Assembly: GCA_019119645.1 (NCBI GenBank)
Contig: DWWR01000091.1
Coordinates: 1-12,379, forward strand
Length of the DNA stretch: 12,379 bases
Source: Anaerobutyricum faecale
Lineage (GTDB): Bacteria; Bacillota; Clostridia; Lachnospirales; Lachnospiraceae
Reading direction: 5' to 3'
Below the pieces are notes generated by a model. It was not told where the DNA came from. It did no database searches and worked only from the letters and a program-made list of their open reading frames with translations. Made by a program: the position numbers and the translations under genes. Shown piece by piece: positions 1 to 7,159 of the stretch; position 1 is the first letter of the stretch, and every line of letters begins with the position of its first letter.

Positions 1-11
1 AAAAGAGAAAA

Positions 12-69
12 TTGCAAAAAATTGGCCGCGAAGGGCAGCGCCTGCTGGAGGCGTCTGCCCTTCGCGGCC
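12..69 (-). terminator. Rho-independent terminator of the C39-like peptidase gene
   Basis: A perfect 15-bp inverted repeat (24-38 with 55-69, arm GGCCGCGAAGGGCAG) encloses a second short stem (39-42 with 50-53) and a 7-nt loop. Read on the minus strand, the hairpin begins 15 bp after the peptidase stop codon and is followed by AATTTTTTGC, a six-U tract after two A residues. On the plus strand no T-run follows it, so it should act on the minus strand only. The stem is unusually long and GC-rich for a simple terminator. Confidence 0.9.
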
Positions 70-83
70 GAAATATACGGAAA

Positions 84-1589
84 TTACCTGCCTGCCGCTT
101 TGTCAGTCATTTCATTTTTTACAATGGATGCCACTGCCTGATGCACGGTCTGAGGTGCTTCCCTGGCAATTCGGAGATCAGACAGAGGGATGGCCTTTTC
201 ACCGTCCGCCGTGGTCAGTGCTTCCCCGTTTTCGCCGGTGATGTAGGCTTTTCTGTTTTCAAATTTGACGATCAGCCCGTAAGTGCCGTTGTAAGAGACC
301 TTATCTCCCAGATGGAAAGTGATAGACTTCTCGTCTTCACCATCTTTGACGTAGATGACGTAATCGTTCTGCGGAGATGTGTAGGTGACAGTTTCTTTGG
401 CTTTTTTCTTCTTCTGTTTCGGTTTCGAAATCACCCAGAACGGTCCGCCGGCGCTGGCGCTCTTGGACTGAGCGATGATATCGGAAAGCGCGTATTTATA
501 GGCGGAACGTGTCCGGCTTCCCACATCGGCTACAGTGACATTGTCATCATCGTCGATGCCGATCAGCACCATGAAATGCCCTTTTCTTGTGAAATATCCT
601 GGCCCCATGAGAGCAACCACCGGTTTTCCTTTTTTGAGAGCCTTTTTGATGGAAGCATAGTCGGTGCCGACGCCTTCACAATTTAATCTGTAGGCCTCAG
701 ATATGGCGGGGATCAGTGCGTGGGCGGAACCGGCAGAAGAATAGTAGCCGTGCTCATATGCCCAGACCGTAGTATCCACCGGGGTCACCCACTGATCAGT
801 GAGAGAGGAGATGACCACCGCCATGGAAGTCGGACCACAGCCGGCGGACGCGATCTGATATCCATTCTGGTTCCAGATACTGTCAGTCTGATTGAAATAA
901 ACGAAGTCCCCCATGTATTCCGCGTCATCTCTGGTGACAATCTGGGCGCTTCCGTAAATTTTTGGAATGATCGCGGAAGGATCTTCATCTTTTTCCGCGG
1001 ATTCCTCTTCGTCAATGACTGTGCCGTCCAGTTTCTTCAGCTCTTTTTCGTCTTCTGTGTTCTTTGCTTCATCTTTGGAAGACTTTTTGGCATTCTTTTT
1101 GTCAGAAGAACTGTCTTTGTCAGAATCTTCAGAAGAAGTTTCTTCTTTTTTGGAAGTGGAGGCAGCCTTTTTGCTGCTGGTGGAAGTTTCGGAACTTTCA
1201 CTGGAAGAAGTGTTCTTCGTCTCCTCTGTGTCTTCCTTTTTGTCGGTTTTTTCTGTGCTGCCTCCGGTGCCTGCTTCCGTGCTGGAAGAGGTTTCGGATT
1301 CAGAAGACGAACTTTCCGTGGTACCCTCTGTGGAGGATGAGGTGCTGGTTTCTTCGCCGCTGTCAGTATCATCGGAGCTTTCCGAAGAATCTCCTTTGGA
1401 ATCAGGGGAATCCGGAGCAGACTCATCGTCCGGAGAACTTTCCTTTGACGGATTTTTTGTCTCTGATTTTGTGGTGGAATATGTATCCGTTTCCTGAGCC
1501 GGAGTCTTTGCCGCATAGGTAAGAGCCGGCTGTGTCCCAAGCATGATGGCACAAAGCCCCCACACTGTAAAATGTTTTAAAAAGTGCAA
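84..1589 (-). CDS. Secreted C39-like (papain-fold) cysteine peptidase with Ser/Glu-rich linker
   Basis: This is a predicted exported protein of 501 aa when started at the TTG at 1589. That start gives a clean signal peptide (residues 1-27, ending LTYAA) and sits 7 nt after GAAGGA (1597-1602). An earlier in-frame TTG at 1649 adds 20 poorly placed residues, has no well-spaced ribosome binding site, and leaves only about a dozen bases after the predicted transcription start. Residues 28 to about 207 are low-complexity Ser/Thr/Glu/Asp/Lys. Residues 210-390 form a peptidase_C39_2-like domain: FNQTD holds the probable oxyanion Gln (Q234), AGCGPTSMA the nucleophile C251, KGHFMVLIGI the catalytic H338, and VADVGS the third residue D355. 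A Lys-rich linker (about 389-399) leads to a C-terminal domain of about 100 residues that I do not recognise. No LPXTG anchor or transmembrane anchor is visible. The substrate is unknown; a cell-wall or surface peptide is only a guess. The gene stands alone with its own promoter and terminator. Confidence 0.85.
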   Translation of the reverse strand: MHFLKHFTVWGLCAIMLGTQPALTYAAKTPAQETDTYSTTKSETKNPSKESSPDDESAPDSPDSKGDSSESSDDTDSGEETSTSSSTEGTTESSSSESETSSSTEAGTGGSTEKTDKKEDTEETKNTSSSESSETSTSSKKAASTSKKEETSSEDSDKDSSSDKKNAKKSSKDEAKNTEDEKELKKLDGTVIDEEESAEKDEDPSAIIPKIYGSAQIVTRDDAEYMGDFVYFNQTDSIWNQNGYQIASAGCGPTSMAVVISSLTDQWVTPVDTTVWAYEHGYYSSAGSAHALIPAISEAYRLNCEGVGTDYASIKKALKKGKPVVALMGPGYFTRKGHFMVLIGIDDDDNVTVADVGSRTRSAYKYALSDIIAQSKSASAGGPFWVISKPKQKKKKAKETVTYTSPQNDYVIYVKDGEDEKSITFHLGDKVSYNGTYGLIVKFENRKAYITGENGEALTTADGEKAIPLSDLRIAREAPQTVHQAVASIVKNEMTDKAAGR

Positions 1590-1596
1590 GTGTGAT

Positions 1597-1602
1597 TCCT
1601 TC
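1597..1602 (-). promoter_or_regulatory. Ribosome binding site that decides the peptidase start
   Basis: The minus-strand GAAGGA lies 7 nt before the TTG at 1587-1589. It supports the shorter, signal-peptide-first form of the peptidase over the longer form starting at 1649. Confidence 0.7.
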
Positions 1603-1669
1603 TTTCCTATATATAGATGTAATGGTTTATAAATATCTCTCTGTTTCAAACTCCCTGGAAGGAGCTTAT

Positions 1670-1698
1670 ATTATACCATAAAAATAAAAGATTGTGAG
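1670..1698 (-). promoter_or_regulatory. Promoter of the C39-like peptidase gene
   Basis: On the minus strand an extended -10 element (TG-G-TATAAT, with TATAAT at 1670-1675) follows a 17-bp spacer and a weak -35 (CTCACA, 1693-1698, four of six matches to TTGACA). Transcription would start near 1662, giving a leader of about 70 nt to the TTG at 1589. Confidence 0.65.
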
Positions 1699-1996
1699 CG
1701 GTTTACGGTGAATTAATTGTGAAATTTTACGAAATAATGAATAAAAACATGGAAAAACTAGTATTTTTTCAGGAAAACATAGGAAATGTGTCCGAAAAGA
1801 CATATTTAAAACCATTACACTTGAAAAATGTGACTAGGAGAGAACTTTTGCCGGATGACCGGTGCGGAAGTTTTAGGTGGAGAAAAGGAACGGGAAGTGA
1901 TAAGATAGAAACAGAATAAAAATAAGCAGGCCGGAAATAAAAAAATTAAGAATCCGGCACAGAAATAAAAATATGTAATAAAAAAGGAGAATTGAT
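1699..1996. other. AT-rich divergent spacer, mostly unexplained
   Basis: The 407 bp between the two divergent genes (1590-1996) hold the peptidase leader and promoter on one side and the dehydrogenase ribosome binding site AAGGAG (1984-1989) on the other. The rest is A-rich. A 6-bp inverted repeat (GCCGGA 1930-1935 with TCCGGC 1953-1958, 17-nt spacing) lies shortly before the dehydrogenase start and could be an operator or a weak leader hairpin. I could not identify a convincing plus-strand promoter. Confidence 0.4.
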
Positions 1997-2971
1997 ATGA
2001 AAATTGTCATTTTGGACGGATACGCGGAGAATCCCGGGGATTTATCCTGGGAAGGTTTTGAAAAACTGGGAGAACTGACAGTATATGACCGGACGCCCCG
2101 GGAGGATGTGGAAGAGATACTCCGGCGGATCGGAGATGCGGAGATCATCTGTACCAACAAGACGCTGATCGGCAGAGAAGTCATTGAGAGAGCGCCGAAG
2201 CTTCGATATATCGGTGTGCTGGCGACGGGATACAATGTGGTGGATGTGGACGCAGCCGCAAAGCGGGGGATACCAGTGACCAATATTCCATCTTACGGTA
2301 CCGCCGCTGTGGCTCAGCATGTGATGGCGCTGCTTTTGGAGATATGCAACCGGACCGGACACCACAGCCAGGCAGTTCATGAGGGAAGGTGGCAGCGGTC
2401 GGAAGATTTCTGTTTCTGGGATTATCCTCTGATGGAACTGGCCGGAAAAACCATGGGGATCATCGGATACGGACATATCGGAAAGGCTGCGGCCCGGCTT
2501 GCCGGGGCCTTTGGGATGAAAGTGATCGCCTGTCGCAGGCCGGGACACAGTGTTTTAGAAAATGTACAGGACGACGGGGTATCCATGGTTACCATAGAGG
2601 AGCTGTTTGAGCGTGCGGACGTTATCTCGGTCCACTGTCCGCTGTTTCCGGAGACAGAAGGGTTGATCTGCCGGGAGAATATTTCCAAAATGAAGGACGG
2701 AGTCATTATCATCAACACTGCGAGAGGGCCGATCGTGCAGGAGAAGGATCTGGCGGAAGCGCTGAACAGTGGAAAGGTGTACGCCGCCGGCGTGGATGTG
2801 GTTTCCACGGAACCAATCCGCGACGACAATCCTCTGCTGACAGCCAGAAACTGTTTTATCACGCCGCACATCGCCTGGGCTTCCAGGGAGAGCCGGCAGA
2901 GACTGATGGATACAGCGGTGGACAATCTCCGGGCATTTCTTGCCGGAGAGCCGGTCAATGTGGTGAATTAG
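1997..2971 (+). CDS. D-2-hydroxyacid dehydrogenase (glycerate/hydroxypyruvate reductase-like)
   Basis: This is a cytoplasmic NAD(P)-dependent oxidoreductase of 324 aa, the normal length for the D-isomer-specific 2-hydroxyacid dehydrogenase family, which interconverts 2-keto acids and D-2-hydroxy acids. The Rossmann motif GYGHIG spans 157-162. The expected catalytic set is complete: Arg243 in NTARGP, Glu272 in STEP and His291 in TPHIAW. The substrate-side motif LATGYNVVDV sits at 75-84. The ATG lies 7 nt after AAGGAG. The closest general resemblance is to glycerate dehydrogenase/hydroxypyruvate reductase, but the substrate cannot be read from these motifs, and aryl- or branched-chain 2-keto acids are also handled by this family. 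The next gene begins 12 bp downstream, so the two are very likely co-transcribed. Confidence 0.92.
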   Translation: MKIVILDGYAENPGDLSWEGFEKLGELTVYDRTPREDVEEILRRIGDAEIICTNKTLIGREVIERAPKLRYIGVLATGYNVVDVDAAAKRGIPVTNIPSYGTAAVAQHVMALLLEICNRTGHHSQAVHEGRWQRSEDFCFWDYPLMELAGKTMGIIGYGHIGKAAARLAGAFGMKVIACRRPGHSVLENVQDDGVSMVTIEELFERADVISVHCPLFPETEGLICRENISKMKDGVIIINTARGPIVQEKDLAEALNSGKVYAAGVDVVSTEPIRDDNPLLTARNCFITPHIAWASRESRQRLMDTAVDNLRAFLAGEPVNVVN

Positions 2972-2983
2972 AAAGGACGGGTT

Positions 2984-4930
2984 ATGGCAGAGCAGGTATC
3001 ACAATGGAGAAAAACATTTTGGAAGTCCCTGCGGTCAACGTTTCCGGTGATTCTCTTTTTCCTCACCACATTTTTGAGCGTCTATTTTCTCTTTGGCATC
3101 CATTACGCGATGATGGTGTCCATCATCACAGTCTTTTTTAAGACAAGATATAAGAAAAATGATAATACGCTGATACGGTACATAAGACTTATTCTGGTGG
3201 GAAGCCTGCTGGTGGTGCTGGCCTATGTGAGTTCATGGAGTCTCTGGATGTGTGTTCTTTTGAACATCACTGTGCCGTTTTGCCTGGTATTTACCCAGAG
3301 TACACAGTTTAAACCGAAGGGATACTTTTCTTACGCCATGATTTTTGTGTTTTTGTCCCTGATCCCCCCGGATAACCTGGCGGGGCTGGGACAGGAGCTT
3401 ACGGTTTTCTGGTTCTGTGTGATTTTGCTGGCGGTTTTCATCGGAGGATATTACCGGTTTTTTGCCCGGACTTCAACGCAGACTCTGACGCTGGAGTACA
3501 TTTTCTGTGAAGTTTCGGGCATGATGTTCCTGCTTTTTCAAAAGGGAAAGCAGAAAGAACTGGAACGGCGTTTTCAGAATCTGCTCCATGATTTCAACCA
3601 GACTTCTTACCATCAGAACTTTTTTTCCACCAGAACCAGAGAGAATCAGATTTATGATATGGTAAATACCCTGCTTCAGAGATTTTCCTACCTGATCACA
3701 GACGAAGAATGGCGCAGCGAGATGGATGAGGAGGGCATTCTGCTGCTGGGGCGGATCGCCACTTTTTTGAGGGAGACGGCGGAACGGCTGGATCCTCCGG
3801 CAAGTGATAAGCAGATAAAAATCGCACAGATGTATCTGGACCGTATGGTGGTGCCGGAAGGAAGAATCCGGATCTTCTGCCGGAGCATGCTTCACATGAT
3901 GATCCTGATTTTAAAGACGCGGAACAGAAAAAAGACGCCGATGGAAAGACTTCATCAGGTTAATTGGCGGGAAATCTGGCAGCAGATACGGATGCGTTTT
4001 TCACTGGAATCCTTTGAGACCCGTGTGGCTATGCGGGTTTCTGCTGTCATGACCATCAGTTGTGTGGTCAGCTATGTGCTGCCGGTCACACATTCCTACT
4101 GGATTCCCCTCAACGCGTTTCTTTTAGTGCAGCCCAGCTGCGAGGAGAGCAGTTACCGGATGAAGACAAGACCCATCGGGACATTGATTGGCTGCTGTAT
4201 TGAGTTTTTGCTGCATCCGTTTCTGCCGGGAATCGTCGGACAGCTGGCTTTTGCGCTGGTGATGATTTCGCTGATGTATTGTTCCACGCCGGGAACCTGG
4301 TATCATCCGATCTTTTCTACCTGCTATGCGCTGACGCTGGCGGGAATGGTCATGAATGAGACCACGGCTATCACTCTGCGGCTGCTGTTTCTCATGGCAG
4401 CGGTAGCGATTGTGTTTGTGGTGAACCGTTTCTTTTTCCCGGTGCGCAGAGACGCGCTTTTCCGCTATAATATTAAAGCGCTTCTGCGCTTAAACTGCAG
4501 CTATTGGAAAATCATCGAAAAAGGGTTGAAACGAGACATAGATCTGTCGGTGTCCGGAGAAATCCTCACGTATTTTCATATGATCTATGAAGAATGTATC
4601 GGATATCTGAAAAAACATCCCGGACTGCCCACTTACGAGGGACTGCGGGTAATTCTTCTGACCCTGTGGCATATGTTTTCAGAACTGGAACAGATGCACT
4701 ATCTGGTGAGTGCGGGGGTGATACATCCGGAGGAAAGGGAGCGTATCGAAGACTTTATAGAGAGAATGCGAAAAGCGTTGTATCCGAAGTTTGACAATAA
4801 GGAGGTCGCGGCATTGCGCAGACAGGTGAGTTACCTGGAACCGGAAGTAAATTATGTGCTGAACAAATACGTACTCCGGGCGGAGCGGCTGGGACGATAC
4901 CGGACATGTATTCCGGGAAATGAAAGATAA
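2984..4930 (+). CDS. FUSC-family membrane protein (aromatic acid exporter-like)
   Basis: A 648-aa integral membrane protein with the two-halved layout of the FUSC/YccS/aromatic acid exporter family. Residues 18-160 hold a first group of hydrophobic segments. A charged cytoplasmic region occupies about 165-340. A second hydrophobic group (about 345-486) contains the family signature, with YWIPLNAFLLVQP at 372-384 followed by a basic stretch and RPIGTLIG. A cytoplasmic helical tail runs from 487 to 648. Proteins of this family export fusaric acid or hydroxylated aromatic carboxylic acids, but many members, including Gram-positive ones, are uncharacterised. The ATG follows AAAGGA (2972-2977) with 6-nt spacing, and the gene sits 12 bp behind the dehydrogenase with no promoter between them. 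This suggests that the exporter removes the dehydrogenase product or a related organic acid. That link is inference. Confidence 0.85.
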   Translation: MAEQVSQWRKTFWKSLRSTFPVILFFLTTFLSVYFLFGIHYAMMVSIITVFFKTRYKKNDNTLIRYIRLILVGSLLVVLAYVSSWSLWMCVLLNITVPFCLVFTQSTQFKPKGYFSYAMIFVFLSLIPPDNLAGLGQELTVFWFCVILLAVFIGGYYRFFARTSTQTLTLEYIFCEVSGMMFLLFQKGKQKELERRFQNLLHDFNQTSYHQNFFSTRTRENQIYDMVNTLLQRFSYLITDEEWRSEMDEEGILLLGRIATFLRETAERLDPPASDKQIKIAQMYLDRMVVPEGRIRIFCRSMLHMMILILKTRNRKKTPMERLHQVNWREIWQQIRMRFSLESFETRVAMRVSAVMTISCVVSYVLPVTHSYWIPLNAFLLVQPSCEESSYRMKTRPIGTLIGCCIEFLLHPFLPGIVGQLAFALVMISLMYCSTPGTWYHPIFSTCYALTLAGMVMNETTAITLRLLFLMAAVAIVFVVNRFFFPVRRDALFRYNIKALLRLNCSYWKIIEKGLKRDIDLSVSGEILTYFHMIYEECIGYLKKHPGLPTYEGLRVILLTLWHMFSELEQMHYLVSAGVIHPEERERIEDFIERMRKALYPKFDNKEVAALRRQVSYLEPEVNYVLNKYVLRAERLGRYRTCIPGNER

Positions 4931-4932
4931 AA

Positions 4933-4970
4933 AGGGAGCGGCAGCGTTTTGACTGCCGCCCTGTTTTTTT
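4933..4970 (+). terminator. Intrinsic terminator of the dehydrogenase-FUSC operon
   Basis: A GC-rich stem (GGGAGCGGCAG at 4934-4944 with CTGCCGCCC at 4953-4961, one bulged A) is followed by seven T residues (4964-4970). It starts 2 bp after the FUSC stop codon. Its T-tract touches the 3' end of the convergent cotJC remnant, and the complementary strand also has a short T-run, so it may work in both directions. Confidence 0.88.
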
Positions 4971-5505
4971 ATCTCCGGCAGCGTCCGTTCCTGCAGCAGC
5001 CATTACTGTTTGCATTTACGCCTTTATCAAAGGCCGGGTTAAAGGCGTAGAAGTTCCGGCTGTCCAGATGATCCTGCACGATCCTGAGACCTTCGCCGAA
5101 TCTCTGGAAATGCACGATTTCCCGGGCCCGGAGGAATTTGATGGCGCCGTAGACGTCCGGGTCGTCTTTGACGAGACGGAGGATATTGTCGTACGTGATC
5201 CGGGCTTTCTGTTCCGCAGCCAGGTCTTCCGTCAGGTCTGCGATCGGGTCGCCGGTGGACTGGAAGGTCGCCGCGGAAAACGGCACGCCGCTGGCGGCCT
5301 GCGGCCACAGACCGGTGGTGTGATCCACATAGTAATCGGCAAACCCCTGTTCTTTGATCTGTTCCACAGTGAGATTGCGTGTCAGCTGATGGACGATGGT
5401 ACAGATCATCTCGATGTGATTTAACTCTTCTGTACCTGTATCGGTGACAAAACCGCTGTCAGGGAGCGGACGGATGCAGGGGGTGCGGCGAATGTTTGTG
5501 TTATT
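4969..5505 (-). pseudogene. cotJC: 5'-truncated cotJC (manganese-catalase-like spore coat protein)
   Basis: The 146 residues from the ATG at 5409 match the C-terminal three quarters of CotJC: TIVHQLTRNLT, DHTTG, ASGVPFSAATFQS, GDPIADLTEDLAAEQKAR, REIVHFQRFGE, NFYAFNPAFD. Intact CotJC proteins are about 190 aa. The reading frame stays open upstream through TDTGTEELNHIEM, which carries the Glu/His metal ligands (EExxH). CotJC similarity stops near 5454, and no ATG, GTG or TTG occurs between there and the in-frame TAA that ends the upstream gene (5506-5508). The N-terminal helix with the first metal-ligand Glu is missing, and the only available ATG lies after the second Glu and the His. No Shine-Dalgarno sequence precedes it. 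An unusual Cys/Arg-rich tail (GCCRNGRCRR) ends the frame. The family normally sits in a cotJA-cotJB-cotJC operon, and neither partner is present. I read this as a deletion relic; expression of a fragment is possible but unlikely to be catalytic. Confidence 0.8.
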
Positions 5506-6030
5506 TTACTCTGCATGGAGCAGGCGGCGCACATGGGCTTTTTCCAGAGCCGCGGCGATGGCGTAGTAGGCGGCGATATTGACAACGCCCTCCAGAATCA
5601 GGCCCGGTGCGGAGGCCAGTCCCGCAGGAATACTTCCATATAAAATACTGCCGACGACAACATAACCGATGACCATCCACGCCATGGAAAGCACAGCGGC
5701 GAACAGATTGCGCGGGTGCCAGAGACGGTAGCCGCCTTCTTTATCGAACATCAGCTGGCTGGCAATGAGTACGATGATGACCTTGATGAAAAATGTAGGA
5801 ATCACCCACTGGGTAAATCCCGTTAGAAGGTCGGCCAGAGAAGAGCCGATACCGCTGGCCCAGACGGCTTCCCTCCGTCCGAAGTATGCCACGCCCAGCA
5901 GAATCATCGCGTCGCCCAGATGTGCATATCCCAGAGGAATGGGAATCTGAATGACCATGGTCATGATGCAGACAAGGGCGGTCAGAAGGGCGCCGCAGCA
6001 AAGGGAAAAAGTACTGATTTTGTGTTTCAT
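5506..6030 (-). CDS. ECF transporter S component (riboflavin/HMP-type fold)
   Basis: A 174-aa hydrophobic protein with five or six membrane segments, the usual size of the substrate-binding S component of an energy-coupling-factor vitamin transporter. The segment QIPIPLGYAHLGDA (28-41), followed by a long hydrophobic helix and GSSLADLLTGF (62-72), resembles the ECF-riboflavin-type S family that includes hydroxymethylpyrimidine (HmpT) and other vitamin binders. The vitamin cannot be told from the sequence. No EcfA ATPases or EcfT are nearby, so it probably shares a module encoded elsewhere (group II ECF arrangement). The ATG is 4 nt after GAGGTGA (6035-6041). The gene has its own promoter, and the leader is too short for a riboswitch. 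Its stop codon lies directly before the cotJC relic. Confidence 0.8.
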   Translation of the reverse strand: MKHKISTFSLCCGALLTALVCIMTMVIQIPIPLGYAHLGDAMILLGVAYFGRREAVWASGIGSSLADLLTGFTQWVIPTFFIKVIIVLIASQLMFDKEGGYRLWHPRNLFAAVLSMAWMVIGYVVVGSILYGSIPAGLASAPGLILEGVVNIAAYYAIAAALEKAHVRRLLHAE

Positions 6031-6056
6031 GATGTCACCTCATTTTTCTTTTTTGT

Positions 6057-6091
6057 ACATGTGCCACTATATCACAAAACTGGCATGTCAT
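6057..6091 (-). promoter_or_regulatory. Extended -10 promoter of the ECF S component with flanking inverted repeat
   Basis: On the minus strand TG-A-TATAGT forms an extended -10 element (hexamer 6066-6071, TG at 6073-6074); no good -35 is needed or seen. Transcription would start near 6059, leaving a leader of about 29 nt. The -10 is bracketed by an imperfect inverted repeat, ACATGTGCCA (6057-6066) and TGGCATGT (6081-6088), which could be a repressor site. Confidence 0.5.
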
Positions 6092-6118
6092 ATAGAACCA
6101 ATTCATGACAAATATAAA

Positions 6119-6193
6119 GGTCAGATTAGGAATCTACCGTCAGCGAAGAGATGGCTGGGGCAGGTCGGTCAGATGTTTTGTACAGGTCAGATT
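6119..6193. repeat. Three direct copies of GGTCAGAT next to the recombinase 3' end
   Basis: GGTCAGAT occurs at 6119-6126, 6167-6174 and 6185-6192, and the first and last copies extend to GGTCAGATT. The second and third are also preceded by CAGGTC-type sequence. They lie in the 176-bp spacer between the recombinase stop and the ECF gene. They may be recombinase sites, duplication scars or coincidence. Confidence 0.45.
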
Positions 6194-6206
6194 GCATGGG
6201 ATAGGT

Positions 6207-7073
6207 TCACGTTTTGGACGGACGACGCCGGGAGCGGCGGGCCAGTTCTTCCTGCGTCCGGTTCCAGAGCTCCCGATCGATGATGGGCGCATGGTGGTCT
6301 GTGATGGTGATGAAAGCTTCCTCTCCGTGGTTGGATTTTTTCAGATGGGTGAGATAGTCGGGAGTGATAGTTTTTTTCTGACAAAGATCGCCGACATATT
6401 TTTCATTTCTCAGAATCTTGATGATGACGCCGGGAGACCAGCGGGCAGCATATTTGGGCGAAAAGCCCTCTTCCAGCAATTCTGCTGCAATCCGGCGGGC
6501 GCTCTTTCCTTCTTCCGTATATTTATGGAAAATGCGCCGGACGACGAAGGCCTCCGGCTCATGGATGGAAAGCCGGCCGTTCCGCACAGTATAGCCAAGA
6601 AGATCCCGGCCGAAAACAACACCCTGCTCCATTCTCCTTTTCTGTCCCCATTTCACCCTCTCCGAGATCTTGCGGCTTTCTTCCTGGGCCAGGCTTGCCA
6701 TGAGAGTGAGCCGCAGTTCCCCGTCGCAGTCTCTGGTGTCAATGTGATCCAGAATAAAAATCACGCCGATGCGACGTTCCCGAAGCATCCGCGTGTAGGC
6801 CAGAGCGTCTACCGTATTTCTGGCAAAACGGCTCACCTCCTTGGTGAGGATCAGATCGATCCGTCCATCCATGGCGTCGTCGATCATCCGGTTAAATCCC
6901 GCTCTTTTCTTTGTCTGCGTTCCGCTGATCCCCTCATCATAATAGACTTCGGTCAATGTCCAGTCCTCCCGCTGCCGGATATAGTCCGCAAAGTACTGCT
7001 GCTGGCTGCGAAGGGACTGGGCCTGTTCTTCCCTGTCGGTGGAAACCCGGCAGTAGGCGGCAGTTCGCAACAT
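6207..7073 (-). CDS. Serine recombinase (resolvase/invertase family), C-terminally short
   Basis: A site-specific DNA recombinase of 288 aa starting at the second of two adjacent ATGs (7073), which is 6 nt after AGGAG; the first ATG at 7076 is only 3 nt away. Numbered from 7076, the N-terminal resolvase domain (about 4-150) carries the nucleophile Ser12 in YCRVSTD, the DEGISGT motif and the catalytic arginines in VSRFARN. Residues about 157-265 match the Recombinase domain (GYTVRNGRL, EGKSARRIAAEL, ILRNEKYVGD), ending in the usual HHAPIIDRELWNRTQEELARRS. Large serine recombinases of this clostridial type are usually 500-560 aa and continue with a zinc-ribbon CxxC domain and coiled coil. Here the protein stops after RRRPSKT, so the DNA-binding half is missing. 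The catalytic part looks intact. It may be a remnant of a lost element or a naturally short variant. Confidence 0.85.
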   Translation of the reverse strand: MLRTAAYCRVSTDREEQAQSLRSQQQYFADYIRQREDWTLTEVYYDEGISGTQTKKRAGFNRMIDDAMDGRIDLILTKEVSRFARNTVDALAYTRMLRERRIGVIFILDHIDTRDCDGELRLTLMASLAQEESRKISERVKWGQKRRMEQGVVFGRDLLGYTVRNGRLSIHEPEAFVVRRIFHKYTEEGKSARRIAAELLEEGFSPKYAARWSPGVIIKILRNEKYVGDLCQKKTITPDYLTHLKKSNHGEEAFITITDHHAPIIDRELWNRTQEELARRSRRRPSKT

Positions 7074-7159
7074 CATGAACTCCTGTGAATATTGTTATTA
7101 CAAGAAATATGAAGAAGAGAGGGGGAGTATTCCGTATTCCGGCCACTTAGTCTGAGAAA

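Noticed and set aside
720..1497. Plus-strand open frames opposite the peptidase linker
   Set aside because: They are mirror frames of the Ser/Glu-rich minus-strand coding region, with very biased composition (Ser/Val/Phe runs) and no ribosome binding sites.
1719..1919. A 66-codon plus-strand frame in the divergent spacer, GTG start
   Set aside because: A weak GGTGA lies upstream, but the composition is A-rich spacer-like, the sequence is unfamiliar and no promoter is visible; not enough to call a gene.
5770..6000. Plus-strand open frames opposite the ECF gene
   Set aside because: They are mirror frames of a hydrophobic membrane protein gene with better start signals and family motifs on the minus strand.
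6105..7088. A 327-codon plus-strand frame
   Set aside because: It lies opposite the recombinase, whose domains and catalytic residues are clear; the plus frame has no recognisable motifs.
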